The position numbers and the translations under genes are program-made. DNA of 64,000 nt from Bufo bufo (Eukaryota > Chordata > Amphibia > Anura > Bufonidae): the NCBI RefSeq assembly GCF_905171765.1, contig NC_053393.1, forward strand, positions 64,945,371-65,009,370. The letters are read 5' to 3'. Position 1 is the stretch's first letter; every line of letters starts with the position of its first letter. Under the pieces are notes generated by a model that was not told the origin of the DNA, searched no databases, and was given only the letters and a program-made list of their open reading frames with translations. Shown in pieces: positions 24,167-35,447 of the stretch.

Positions 24167-25017
24167 CTAGTTTTCCGGCGACTCCTTTGTTTGTGGTCTC
24201 TTGGGTTCTGAGGGACAAACCTTTACAAAATGACCCCTCCCCCCACAACGAAAACAAACCTCTGACCTACAGCGGAACTTAGGAGGATTCACCCGTCTAG
24301 TGGCGCCCCCTATTTGCATTGGTTCGACTGGATCATAACAAACCGATCCCTGCCCTATAGAGGCCTCCGTAAAATTTAATAGTCTGTCCCTGAGTCGTCT
24401 GTCGATTCTTATGGACAGAGACATAGCAGCCTCCAGAGACCCAGGGACTCGTATATCGCCAGCGCGTCTTTTAATTTTTCAGACAACCCCTGGCAGAACT
24501 GACTCCTAAGGGCTGAGTCGTTCCATAACGTATCAGTAGCCCACCTACGGAATTCGGAACAATATAGTTCAACAGACCGGTTCTCCTGCCGAAGTCCACG
24601 TAGCTTAGACTCAGCCAGTGAGACCCTGTCCGGGTCATCATATACGAGACCCAGGGCTTCAAAAAACTCCTCCACTGATCGTAAGGCCAGAGAGTCTGAT
24701 GGTAGGGAGAAAGCCCAAGCCTGCGGATCTCCTTGCAGGAGAGAAATTACAATACCCACCCGTTGTTCCTCACCGCCGGAGGATCTAGGTCGTAACCTGA
24801 AGAACAATTTGCAAGCTTCTCTGAAGGTTACAAATTGGTCTCTCCCTCCTGAGAACCTGTCAGGTAAAGCCACTTTTGGCTCAGGAGTACCTTGGTTTCC
24901 CGTAGCAACGGTGGAACCCAAGGATGGCTGCTGCTGCTGCAGCACTGTTGCTTTTAATCCTGCCACTTCAAGGGATAATCCCTGTAATTGTTTCGCCAAA
25001 ACCGTAACCGGATCCAT
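24167..25017 (-). pseudogene. gag: Gypsy-A gag with CCHC zinc knuckle, frameshifted
   Basis: I start it at MDPVTVLAKQLQ (25017), because Gypsy-C and Gypsy-D open the same way. A glutamine-rich coiled stretch follows, then the capsid-like region with FSGGRDQFVTFREACKL. Near 24437-24445 a small indel shifts the frame, and the frame needed for MSLSIRIDRRLRDRL continues to the stop at 24167. The C-terminal knuckle is CFRCGGRGHFVKVC (C-x2-C-x4-H-x4-C). Gypsy-D gag is 286 residues, and this one is about the same length across the break. It would form the particle shell and bind genomic RNA. Confidence 0.9.
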
Positions 25018-25074
25018 AGTGGAACAGAAAAAATACAAAGCAAAACAGCAAGCAAAAAAAAAAAAGGAAATGTC

Positions 25075-25560
25075 ACTTTTTTTTTATTTTTGTGGGTGAA
25101 GTTATACTTTAATATGGCATACAATATAGTGGGAAGCGGGCCAAAAAAAATCCCAATGGGGTGGGAAAAAAAAACTATTTCTCCACCGTTTTATGGATTT
25201 TGTTCCTACGGTGTTCTCTTTGCGGCAAAACTGACCTGTGCCCTTCATTCTCTGAGTCAGTACGATTACAATGATACCACACATGTATAGTTTTTTTTAT
25301 GTGTAAATAGTGTAAAAAATTAATTAAAACTTTAAAGAAAAAATGTTTATTTCCTTTTCTACATCACCCTATTCTGACCCCTATAACTTTTTTTTATACT
25401 TATATCTACTGATCTGTGTGGGGGCTCATTTTTTGCGGGATGAACTGTAGTTTTTATTGATACCATTTTGGAATGTGTGTGCCTTTTTTATCACATTTTT
25501 TGGGGTTAGAGAAGTGATGAAAAAATGGAGCTGGTAGCAAAGGGGTTAAGATGTGGGTGA
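25075..25560. repeat. Fragment of the AT-rich repeat also at 8702-9580
   Basis: Shares T-rich runs, CACCGTTTTATGGA, GTCAGTACGATTACAATGATACC and a GAACTGTAGTTTTTATTG phrase with the repeat at 8.7-9.6 kb. It abuts the broken 5' edge of Gypsy-A. Confidence 0.5.
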
Positions 25561-25859
25561 TGTCAGGCTTTAGCACAGTGAACACAGGCACTCGTTCAGC
25601 TGTGTTCGCATACATATCGCGCACTGTATCCACTGTCCTATGCCCACTCTGCAAAGGTCCACATAGCCCATCTATGCCCGGATTTACCAAAGCAGACAGG
25701 CAGGAGCAGTGATGTGTGCTGTACATCACTCACTGCAGCCCCAGGGAGATCCTTACTCCCATACAGCACTGTCATATCAGCGGTGTATGAGAGTTAAAAA
25801 AAAAAAAAAAGATTTATCCCTAACGGTTTCAGTAGGTCAAGTATACATTTCTTTATTGG
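25561..25859. other. Unassigned non-coding DNA
   Basis: Nothing recognised. Confidence 0.5.
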
Positions 25860-25970
25860 CAAATGGGGGTGTGGCAGGGGAGGAGCTAGGACAGTGGGCG
25901 GGGTTAGGGGCCCAAGTCAGATTCTTGCTATGGGGCCCAGTGATTTCTATGTACACCCCTGAGGAGAAGA
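25860..25970. mobile_element. hAT-like element end fragment
   Basis: The phrase GCTATGGGGCCCAGTGATTT followed by CTATGTACACCCCTG matches the right end of the element at 27442-28821. Only this end is present. Confidence 0.6.
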
Positions 25971-26186
25971 TGCGACACAGGTCACAGTAGTGTGCCAGCT
26001 CTACATATAGGAGAATACAGCACCACATACCTCTTATAACTCCTGACATCCACTTACATCTCCTGTCATGTAGATCTTTTTTTTCCCCTTCTCCTCCTTT
26101 TGACCCAGACCGCCATGACAAATTCTTTCAGCCGCATCTCGTCTCTACAGAGTTTGTTACAAAGACATGTTAGATTTCTCATAATT
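25971..26186. other. Unassigned non-coding DNA
   Basis: Nothing recognised. Confidence 0.5.
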
Positions 26187-26348
26187 GGGGTCATTTATCA
26201 AACTGGTGTATAGTACAAATGGCTTAGTTGCCCATAGCAACCAATTAGATTCCATCTTTCATTCTCAAAATGAGCTGTCTAAAATTAAAATTGGAATCTG
26301 TTTGCAACTAAACCAGTTCTACTTTACACCAGTTTGATAAATGACCCC
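26187..26348. mobile_element. Small palindromic MITE, 162 bp
   Basis: The ends are GGGGTCATTTATCAAACTGG and its exact reverse complement at the right. Inner parts also pair (TTAGTTGC with GCAACTAA, ATTAGATTCCA with TGGAATCT). The target duplication is unclear. Confidence 0.8.
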
Positions 26349-26539
26349 CAAATGTCCCTATGGTGTCTACAGCAATTATAATGTTCCCTAGAGTGCCCCC
26401 AGTAATAATAACATCCTATATTGTGCTCCAGGTAATAATGCCTGTATAGTGTCCCTGAAATAATGTCCCCTAATATGTACTTGTAATAGAAATGCCCCTA
26501 TAGTTCCTACCCAATAGCGACATCCCCCATACTGCCATC
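26349..26539. other. Unassigned non-coding DNA with short degenerate repeats
   Basis: AATAATA, TGCCC and TATAGTG phrases recur, as in decayed tandem repeats. No gene. Confidence 0.4.
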
Positions 26540-26670
26540 TGTCACGCCTTGCCCTGTGAATGTGCGGAGATCTGTCAGACTGGCTGCACATGTCTGACTT
26601 CTTGGTTTGTTTTGATTTGGATTTGAGCTGGATCCACCTTCCCTCAGGTGTACTGGGTTTCATTGTTAGG
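26540..26670 (+). repeat. LTR fragment, plus-oriented Gypsy family
   Basis: Begins TGTCACGCCTTGCCCTG and continues with GATCTGTCAGACTGGCTGCAC and a TTGGTTTG stretch, like the LTR starts at 50983 and 52294. It then changes near 26670 to the Gypsy-B/D LTR type, so it is a truncated LTR. Confidence 0.55.
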
Positions 26671-27213
26671 GAGTGCACTGGCCCCTGGCTGCCCTGACAT
26701 CCCTAGACCAGCTGCTAACCCTTACGCCGATCATGTGCCTCGTCCCTGGCTTACCCTGAAATAAGCCCTAGGTAGTGAGTAGGACAGTGGAAGCACTAGT
26801 TCTCACCACTGACACCGAGGGTAACAACAGGGAAAGGACAAACAACACAAACACCACAAACAATCCCCAAAGGGAGACAACAAACAGGAGAGATCCGGAG
26901 ATCTGACAGCACCATTTCCAACAAATCCAATTCCACCAGAATAGAAGATCTTGAAAGAAGGTATATATCTGGCAACAAGGGAAGCAGAAAGGGAAAATAT
27001 ATAGTAGCTGGGAGTGGCTGACAGATACAGCTACAGATTCCTAAATGGGACAAAAAGGATTGCAAACCTAAGCAGGAAAACCTTGACCGGAATCCATTCC
27101 AACCACTAGGTCATGGAGCAATCTTTTGAGAAACCGAACGAGTAGCCACCCGCTGCAACCTTCTGACCCCAGGCACAACAGGGTCAGCGATAGGTCATGA
27201 CACCCTCATGACA
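26671..27213 (-). repeat. Gypsy-B 3' LTR (partial)
   Basis: It follows the order of the Gypsy-D LTR: CTGACATCCCTAGACC, TTACGCCGATCATGTGCC, TAAGCCCTAGGTAGTGAG, then ends CACCCTCATGACA. GTACCTCCCTTTC next to it is the minus-strand polypurine tract. The outer part is missing. Confidence 0.75.
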
Positions 27214-27441
27214 GTACCTCCCTTTCTACCAGTGGCGTCGCCAGGGGGGGGCCATCATGCTGTGCCCCCCCATGTGCCCCCCCAACTAAAACGCCCCCCC
27301 CCCCCCAAGTGAGCCGCCGCCGCCGGGCACAGGGACATGAGCGCTTCCATTGCGCTCATCTCCATTGTAATCTGCCTGTGCCAGCAGAGGTGCAGGGGAG
27401 GGAGAGGCGTGTCCCTTCCCCTTCCTCTGATAGGCTGCAGG

Positions 27442-28074
27442 CAGTGGCGTACCTACCATATAGGCAGACCACGCAGCTGCTATGGGGCCCGTGAGAAAGA
27501 GGGGCCCGAAGTGGAGGAGAGGCCCCGCCCCCTAATTGCTCCTGTTTATCTTTCTAAAGCTAAAGGACCTTTGATGATGTCATCAGAGGTCCTGTAAGGG
27601 AACTGCACAGTGTAAAGTGTAGTTCCCAGGTTAGAACAGTGCATCTGCCAGGACCTGTGATGACATCATCTTCAACATCACAGGTCCTGCAGAATCTAGC
27701 AAAGGAACTGCACCAAAAATGGTGTAGTTCCTAGGTTTCAAAGGTATATCTGCCAGGACCTGTGATGACATCATCACAGGTCCTTCAACCCCTAACAGCA
27801 AGTATTAGAAGTTCACAATCAGCTCTGCATTGATCCATACAGACTGGAATGGAGTGGTAAGAGGAGGTACTCCACTTTTCATCATTTACCCCCCCCCCCC
27901 TCCATGCCCTGTTTTTACTCATTGCTCACTCATGTATAATACTTCAGACAGTTACAGTGACCACTACCTCATGTACCTCACACACACCGCGACCATAATG
28001 TATAACTGACCACATATTTCTGTAAACACTGCATCTACAGTATTATACCTTGTATGCCTCACATCAATACACTG

Positions 28075-28114
<40 letters not shown>

Positions 28115-28821
28115 TGCATATATTACACAGTATTATACCTGCAATATGTACAGATATATAGTATATACCGCAGTGCACTGATATGTGAGGTACAAGGTAT
28201 AATAGATGCTGTGTGTACAGATATCAGTACACTTCTGTATATACTATACTGTATATGTTTGAGGTACGAGGTATAATAGATGCAGTGTGTACAGATATAT
28301 AGTATATACAGCGGTGTACTGATATCTGAGGTACGAGGTGTCAATACACTGCTGTATTTACTATATACCTGGACACACTGCATCTATTATACCTCGTACC
28401 TCACATATTACACTACTGTATATACTGTATACACTGCATATATTATATCCCATACCTCACATATCAGTACACTGCTGTATATACTATATACCTGTACACA
28501 CTGCATATATTATACCCTGTACCTCACATATCAGAACACTAGGGAATATACTATATACCTGTACACACTGCATATATTATACCGCGTACCTCACATAACT
28601 GTACACTGCTGTATATAATATACATCTGTACACACTGCATCTATTATACCTCTTTTGTGTGCCAGGGCTGTTTTGTAATCCCAATCCGGCCCTGATGGCA
28701 TAAATTATAAAACGCAGCAGCAAGAATAGTTCATGGAACAAAGGGAGGGGCTATAAAAGGGGAATGGGGGCCCAATTTAGATTTCTGCTATGGGGCCCAG
28801 TGATTTTTATGTACGCCCCTG
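27442..28821. mobile_element. Nested hAT-like element, 1.4 kb
   Basis: Starts CAGTGGCGTACCTACC and ends GGCCCAGTGATTT...GTACGCCCCTG. The flanks are identical GCTGCAGG (27434-27441 and 28822-28829), an 8-bp duplication. It contains three AGGACCT...AGGTCCT hairpins with a TGATGAYRTCATCA core (27545-27785), then a tandem array. Related ends lie at 25860-25970. Confidence 0.9.
28080..28660. repeat. Tandem repeat, unit about 70 bp, AT-rich
   Basis: Units contain CACACTGCATCTATTATACC, GTACCTCACATATCAG and TACACTGCTGTATATACTAT in varying order. A run of AT dinucleotides (28083-28108) starts the array. Confidence 0.8.
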
Positions 28822-28984
28822 GCTGCAGGCACTAGGCCGGCATCCTATCAGAGGCCGGCGCAGGCGGCGCGATGACGTCATCGCGCCGCCTGAGCCTTAC
28901 ATCACAGTTGCGACACAGGAAGAGGCTGCATCGCATCGCTGACACTGAGGTAAGTATAAGTGTTTTTTTTTTTTTTTTTACAAT

Positions 28985-29870
28985 AGTGTTACTGGCACAT
29001 TGGGGGGCTTATTACAATACGGGCACATGATGATGGGGGGGACTTTATACTGGCACATGATGATGGGGGGGACTTAATACTGGCACATGATGATGGGGGG
29101 GACTTAATATTGGCACATGATGATGGGGGGACTTAATACTGGCACATGATGATGGGGGGGACTTAATACTGGCACATGATGATGGGGGGACTTAATACTG
29201 GCACATGATGATGGGGGGACTTAATACTGGCACATGATGATGGGGGGACTTAATACTGGCACATGATGGTGGGGGACTTAATACTGGCACATGATGATGG
29301 GGGGGACTTAATACTGGCACATGATGATGGGGGGACTTAATACTGGCACATGATGATGGGGGGACTCAATACTGGCACATGATGATGGGGGGGACTTAAT
29401 ACTGGCACATGATGATGGGGGGACTCAATACTGGCACATGATGATGGGGGGGACTTAATACTGGCACATGATGATGGGGGGACTCAATACTGGCACATGA
29501 TGATGGGGGGGACTTAATACTGGCACATGATGGGGGGACTTAATACTGGCACATGATGGGGGGGGACTTAATACGGGCACATGATGGGGGGGACTTAATA
29601 CTGGCACATGATGGGGGGACTTAATACTGGCACATGATGATGGGGGGACTTAATACTGGCACATGATGATGGGGGACTTAATACTGGCACACGATGATGG
29701 GGGGACTTAATACTGGCACATGATGATGGGGGGACTTAATACTGGAACATAGTGGGGCTTAATACTGGCACGTGATGGGGGGCTTATTACTGGCACGTGA
29801 TGGGGCCTTATTATTGGCACGTGATGGGGGCTTATTACTGGCACGTGATGGGGGGCTTATTACTGGCACA
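28985..29870. repeat. Minisatellite, unit about 30 bp (ACTGGCACATGATGATGGGG)
   Basis: More than 25 head-to-tail copies of a unit built from TTAATACTGGCACATGATG and a G-run of 5-8 bases. Copies differ mostly in G-run length and in loss of one ATG triplet. The G-runs recur regularly and could form G-quadruplexes on the plus strand. Confidence 0.92.
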
Positions 29871-30469
29871 GTAGCATTTTATACTGGGACACATTATGGT
29901 GGGTTTTATGGAGAACGGGAGAGAGGAGTACTATGGAGTCATCTACGGGGGGCACTAAGAAGGGGTATTTTATACTTGCAAATTATGGGGGACACTGAGG
30001 GCATCTACTGGGGCACGATATATGGGACATTTTATACTGGTACATTATGGGGGACACTAGCAGGAAGGGGGGAGAGGAGCACTATGGAGGCATTTACTGG
30101 GGCACTATATAGGGGTATTTTATACTGGCACATTATGGGGGACATTAGCTCAACTGGGGGCCTAAGGGGGTATGTTTTGCACATTATAAGGAGAATTATT
30201 TCTACTGGGGGGAATTATGGTGGGTTTTATTACTCCCCCATGGTATGACCCCCTAGTAGCAGCACCAGCCTCTCCCTGCTCTGCTATCCCTCTGCCCCTT
30301 CTCCAAATCCTTATTATGAAATCTTTCTCATTAGGATAAAACACAACATCAGCTCCGCCGAGCTCCCAGCCAAAGTGTTGAAGTGGCGTCCGAGATCCCC
30401 AAGGGCCAAGCCAAGTAACTGTAAGTGTTCATGTGAAATATGTTTATTTTATATATGTACACTCCTGTG

Positions 30470-30690
30470 AGAGGCGGGGAGGGAGATCTGTGGATGACAC
30501 TGTTATAGGGAGGGAGATCTGTGGATGACACTGTTATGGAGGGGGAAATGGGGATGACACTGTCATGGGGTGGATCTGTGGATGACACATATAGCATAAG
30601 ATGCTATATACGGTATGTGGCATCCACAGATCCCCCCCATAGCAGTGTCATCCACAGATCCCCCTCTCTATAAAAGTGTCATCCACAGAC
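30470..30690. repeat. Inverted tandem repeat (GATCTGTGGATGACACTG)
   Basis: Four plus-sense copies (30484-30590) are followed by three minus-sense copies (30618-30690), forming a large imperfect palindrome near the right end of the 27230-30858 element. Confidence 0.8.
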
Positions 30691-30866
30691 AGCTGGACTT
30701 TTCTTCCCTGTTGCGGTTTTAGGTATTGGGTAAAGTATTGCAGCATTTCTAAGCGTACTTGTGTAAATGAATCGTTGTTATAGCTGGCCCCCCCCCCCCT
30801 ACTTTTGTCCTGGCCCCCAGTGTGCCCCCCCAAAATTTGAAAGCTAGAGACGCCACTGCTTTCTAC

Positions 30867-31178
30867 GAGGGGCCACCAGACACTCAGGACCAGGTCTCTC
30901 CAGATGAGAAATGTGGAAAGAATGAATTAACCTTCTGACGTTTACTTTCGATGCTGGCACCCACTTTCTTTCTTCCGGACTGTAACCCCTCCAATGCACC
31001 AGATATTGAAACGAAACAAGAATCTACAATTCTTGCCACCTCAAACTCCAAATTGCCATTGACAATAATTGGAGGGGGCAGTAACGGTGATGGTTCCAGA
31101 GGTGCAACATACTTTTTGAGCAACGATTTATGAAATACATTATGAATTTTCAAAGTTTGAGGCAGCTCCAGGCGAAAT
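30867..31178 (-). pseudogene. pol: Gypsy-B pol C-terminus (chromodomain region)
   Basis: Minus-strand frame 31153-30884 opens with KIHNVFHKSLLKKYVAPLEP, almost the same as the Gypsy-D tail, and continues with NGNLEFEVARIVDS. After that the chromodomain reading is garbled by indels: EGLQSGRKKVGAS stands where HWKGYG...ERMWVPAS is expected. It is therefore a broken chromodomain, which in intact elements steers integration towards modified chromatin. The upstream part is split by the insertion at 31179. Confidence 0.85.
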
Positions 31179-31460
31179 CACAGAATAAAGTGGTCTAAAG
31201 GGCAAAAAATGCTCAAGACCCCAAATGCTGTTGCGCATTTCTAACTGGGGGAGCAAATCCTGCCCATGTGATCTGTTGCTAACAGCAATCCCCCAGCAAA
31301 AATGCATACAAGGAGGATGCCAGCAGCGGACTACATGTACCACAAAAACATCCTACACAGGTCTTAAAAGCAGAAAATGCTCAAAACCCAATATGCTGTT
31401 GCGCATTTCTAACCGGGGGAGCAAATCCTGCACATGTGATCCGTTGCTAACAGCAATCCC
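31179..31460. mobile_element. Short insertion with 16-bp target duplication
   Basis: CAGCTCCAGGCGAAAT occurs at 31163-31178 and 31461-31476, flanking 282 bases. Inside, a unit with TGCTGTTGCGCATTTCTAAC and GATCTGTTGCTAACAGCAAT occurs twice, about 168 bases apart. A 16-bp duplication suggests LINE-type retroposition. No tRNA-like promoter was recognised and the family is unknown. Confidence 0.75.
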
Positions 31461-31552
31461 CAGCTCCAGGCGAAATGCCACTGGGTTAATGACGGCGACT
31501 GATAAATATAGGATGCAATTTCCAAGAGGGAACCTTTAACTTAATATTTCTA

Positions 31553-34119
31553 TGCAATATTTTATTTATAAATTTTTCAAATATTTTGAGAAATGAAAAC
31601 AATGGAAAAACAGGGACAAACACATAACTCTTCCCCTCACGTCACGTACCATTAACAATGCAAACAGTAAATGCAAACATATTTGTAAACAAATATTGGA
31701 ACTGGATCAATAAAGCTAATGACTCGTTTTCTGATAAAGCAGACCGTGACATTGGAGAGAAAAATACACACATAGAGGGAAAAGGGAAGGGAGGGAAAGA
31801 ACAAAAGAACAAAGAACAAATTCAAGGGGGTGAACCCAACATAATAAAGTCGATGCAGAATTCGCCTTTAAATCTGTGAAGAGTAGTATTTACTGTTACG
31901 CCATACATCCCATCTGGAATGAAAAATGTTGAGTTTGTCCTGGACCCTTGCAATGGAGTGCTCAAAGGAACAAGTTGTATTAATTGATTGCCACACTTCC
32001 TTAATGTGGGGAGTGTCTGTTGTTTTCCAGTGGCGCGTGATCACTAGTTTCGTAGTCATTACGATATGAGCCACTATGGATCTTGACTGATATGGTACCT
32101 CCTCCAATCCCAACAGTAGTAATGCTAGTTGTGGGGTGAAATCTATATTAATCTTCAGAATACTCCGAATCAAGAATCTCGCTGCCTTCCATAGGGGTTT
32201 GATGGAGTCACATTCCCACAAAATATGCAAGAGCGTCCCCTTCTCCCCACACTGGGCAAATAAAGTAAAGTTTGCTGGGGGTGTGGTACCACCTCAGGTA
32301 GGTCTTAAACAATACCTCTTTGTGGTTTGTACTATGAAAGTACTTATGAATGTTATTAAATGTAGCATACCAATCAGCCAGATCTGGTTTAATGTTTAGT
32401 TCCTGCTCCCATTTGGTCATTGGATGATTACTGGTGGAGTTGAGGGATTCCGTTAACTGGATATAAAAACTAGAGATGCCTTTTTTCTTTTTAAATAGCT
32501 TGTCTATCAAGGTCACCTGTGTAGTATTACATCTGTCTTTAATTACCAGTTTGTTGGTAAATTCCCTGATCTTAAGGTATCTATATAGATCATCTCTGCC
32601 CAAGCAGAATTTCCCTTTAAGCTCTGAAAATGGGAGTACTTTGTCATCTCTAATAAAATCTTGAAGGGAGGTGATACCTTTATCCTTCCACTCTTGGATG
32701 GGCACCATATCAGTCTGATCGTGAAGAAAGTCAAGTGTGCAATCTGTTAGGGGTGAATGAATCTTTCCCCTCCTCATATCTAGGAAAGATTTCCATATAC
32801 TATCCGAGAATTTTATTATGTTAATATGAGGAGGGGGAAGGGGAATGCCTAGAATAGGTGCTAACAGTCTTGACTTCAAAGTTCCCAATCCACATATCTG
32901 TCTCTCAATCTGGACCCATATTTTGTCTGGGTTGTTGGACCACCAGTGAGAGATTTGGTCCAAAACCGCTGCATGAAAATAAAATTTAATGTGGGGAACT
33001 CCTAGGCCTCCTTTCTTTTGGTGTCTAAGGATAGTTTTAAAAGCTACCCTAGACTTTTTGTGTTCCCAAATGTATTTCCTTAACCTATCATTCAACGTCG
33101 CGAAGTAAGCTTCAGGAATGTCGACTGGTATTGACCTGAAGAGATACAGAAGTCTGGGCAGAAGTAGCATTTTATACGCTGCTACCCTGCCCAGCCAAGA
33201 TACATTGCTTTTTGAGAGTTCAGCCATGTCCTTACCCATTTGGGAGGCTAGTTTGGGAAAATTATTGTCAAAGAGTTTTGAGGAAGGATGCGATACCTGT
33301 ATACCCAGATATGTAATTTTTGTTTTTTGCCAGTCCAACTTAAATCGGTGTGTGAGAACAGATAGTACCTCTTGATCAATATTGATGGGGAGAGCTTGGG
33401 ACTTTTCCTGATTAATCTTGTAAAAAGATAGTCGCCCAAAAGAATCGGCAATCTCAAAGAAATTTTCCAGGGATTTTAGTGGGTCGGTCAGAGTCAAAAT
33501 AACGTCATCAGCAAATAAAGCTAATTTATATTCACTGTGTCCCACTTTTATTCCCTGCACACCTGGAGTGGATCTGATAGCGGCTGCCAAAGGTTCTATA
33601 GAGAGAACAAATAACAGGGGAGAGAATGGGCATCCCTGTCTTGTTCCATTTGAAATACTGAAGGATTCTGACATACACCCATTGACATACACTCTAGTTG
33701 ATGGGTTACTGTACAGTGCTCCAATGCCGGACAGAATATCTCCCTTTATGCCAAAGGTCTCCAGAGTCTTAAAGGCAAACAGCCAGTTAATACGGTCGAA
33801 TGCCTTTTCTGCGTCTATCGTTAGGAAGACTGCTGGAGTTCTGTACTTTTCACAGCACTGGAGCAGAGACAAAACCCGTCTTGTGTTATCAGGTCCCTGT
33901 CTATTTTTAAGGAATCCCACTTGGTCCCCATGGATTAATTCAGGCAAAATACTTTGAAATCTGTCAGCTATGATTTTTGAGTATATTTTTAAGTCTACAT
34001 TAAGCAGGGAGATTGGCCTATAATTTTTGATTTCTAGGGGATCTTTGTCTGGTTTCGGAATTGTGACAATATTGGCCCCCAGCATATCTGCTGGGAAATT
34101 ACCGGTACTAAATGCCAGA
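31553..34119 (-). mobile_element. 5'-truncated L1-like LINE
   Basis: TAACTTAATATTTCTA (16 bp) lies at 31537-31552 and 34120-34135, a target-site duplication within Gypsy-B. The element reads on the minus strand: the second half of ORF2, a 3' UTR, and an A/T-rich end. It is truncated within the reverse-transcriptase domain, so endonuclease and ORF1 are absent. Truncation plus a long duplication is typical of L1-type insertion. Confidence 0.92.
31868..34085 (-). pseudogene. L1-type ORF2: reverse transcriptase and C-terminal region
   Basis: The frame at 34085-32208 (625 residues) starts in the fingers of the reverse transcriptase, with KNYRPISLLNVDLKIYSKI near residue 20. The first catalytic Asp is in LTIDAEKAFDRINW (about 91), and the FADD box (191-194) supplies the other two. 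The FADD spelling and the IYSKIIADR block are typical of L1-clade enzymes. Near 32230 a one-base shift moves the reading into a second frame (HILWECDSIKPLWKAARFL) that runs to the stop at 31868. Intact L1 ORF2 exceeds 1200 residues, and this copy keeps about 740. Confidence 0.9.
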
Positions 34120-34157
34120 TAACTTAATATTTCTAGTCAACAACCACACATTGTCAT
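34120..34157 (-). other. Gypsy-B bridge sequence between two insertions
   Basis: Contains TTTCTAGTCAACAACCACAC, matching CCTAGTAGACAACCACAC of Gypsy-D near 58330. It is what remains between the L1 and the large hAT. Confidence 0.85.
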
Positions 34158-34158
34158 T

Positions 34159-35447
34159 AGAGATGAGCGAATTTCTCAAAAATTTGATTCGGCCAGTTCG
34201 CCGAATTTTTTCAAAAGATTAGCTTCGATACAAATTTATTAGTGGCGAATTACGTTAAAAAAAACACCTATTTCCTGGCTGCAGAGAGCCTTTATAGTGG
34301 TGTAGAACACTGTGCCTTGCAGTAACACGCATAGGGAGTCTGCTGTGGTAGTGAAAACATACTGTGAGTCAGTATGACTTCACTTATTTGGGCAGTCACG
34401 GGGCCAAAACTGACCAAATAACTCAAGTATGAACTCAGCCTTACAGGTCCATGTTAGCGCCAAGAAGAAGCACAGTCCTTTTAGTCCCTCGTCAGCTGAT
34501 TCCACATAGATGTCTACAGAACCTGCTCTATTAAACGCTGATACCAGTAGAGCGCCCCCGACAGAGTGGAGAGGGTGTCAGCAGTAAGTTTGTGTTGATG
34601 TCACTGATTAATTTTGCCCTTCCTCTGATCCTTCAGAACAATAACCTACAAAAAAAAGATCCTGTCTGTGGAGCATACGACTTCACTCGGTCAGCATTTG
34701 CTCAATAATCCATCAGTATTGCTAATGCCCAAAAAAACAGGAGTGGATCTAAAACAGAGATAACCTGTGAATGGAATATTTGCATGTCTTCTGTGTTTTG
34801 TACCCAGTGTGTGAAATGTGCTGCCGGGCCCTGCCTCCTTAAAGTGACCATGTCTGAGCATACCATAACCAAAAAGGAGGACTTCTGTCCGTCCGTCCTG
34901 GCCTTGTGCCGGTCGGAGGACCCAGAGTCTAAAAACCGGACTGTCCGGCCTTAAACCGGACATCTGGCCACCTTACACATCCATCTGCAGAGAAGGCCCA
35001 GAGAGCTGTTAGTGTCACTTCTGTCAATGCAGAATTTTTCCAAACTTTACTCTTTCCAATTAAAAAAACTCCTGGAAAACAGCATCCGAATACTCACAAT
35101 CACAACATGCTCCATACACAACTTTCCGTGAATTTAGTAGCACCTGAGGCTTTCCAAGCCTCGATTCGAAAGGCAACTGGCCAACCTCAATCAAAAGGGC
35201 ATTGATGGATGAATTGTTTTTTTAATAAATCTCTTTTTATTCAAAGTTTTTTCAATAATACAGCAGGCCTCCAACATAAATCTTAGATCTCTAAATGAAA
35301 AAAATGTATTTGCTGTAAATTGAGAGAGGGGCATAGTTGGAGACATTGACTTCACAAGAGATGCAGAGCAGCAGAGTTCAGCCACCTCTATTTGCCACTA
35401 ATACATGGCAAAAAGGACTTTACTACATATAACTGCACCGCTGAACG
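34159..35447. other. 3' part of the large hAT, with unassigned repeat pieces
   Basis: Non-coding. At 34890-34975 it holds CCGGACTGTCCGGCC and CCGGACATCTGGCCACC, phrases typical of short DNA-transposon ends, but no pair of termini was found. Some of this stretch may be a further insertion. Confidence 0.45.

Larger units (their letters stand above)
20229..25074 (-). mobile_element. Gypsy-A: chromodomain Gypsy (sushi-like) LTR retrotransposon, 5' LTR missing
   Basis: Order on the minus strand: truncated 5' edge, gag with zinc knuckle, pol with protease, reverse transcriptase, RNase H, integrase and chromodomain, polypurine tract, 3' LTR. Pol ends in a chromodomain, the mark of chromoviruses. 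Vertebrate sushi elements are the best-known members. The 5' side breaks at about 25069-25074, where TGTCAC, the first six bases expected of an LTR, runs directly into T-rich repeat DNA. It is inactive because of one frameshift and one nonsense codon. Confidence 0.93.
27230..30858. mobile_element. hAT-type transposon, 3.6 kb, filled with tandem repeats
   Basis: Terminal repeats are CAGTGGCGTC and GACGCCACTG, perfect over 10 bases. The flanks are identical CTTTCTAC (27222-27229 and 30859-30866), an 8-bp duplication fitting the hAT pattern nTnnnnAn. It sits at the polypurine tract of Gypsy-B. No transposase was recognised. The contents are a second hAT-like element (27442-28821), poly-G minisatellites and an inverted tandem repeat. 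The size appears to come from repeat growth and nesting. Confidence 0.92.

Noticed and set aside
28985..29870. CRISPR-like regular repeats
   Set aside because: Repeats are directly adjacent with no unique spacers, in a eukaryotic transposon.
29772..30248. 158-residue Gly-rich open frame on the plus strand
   Set aside because: It is a translation of the G-rich minisatellite and adjoining degenerate repeats.
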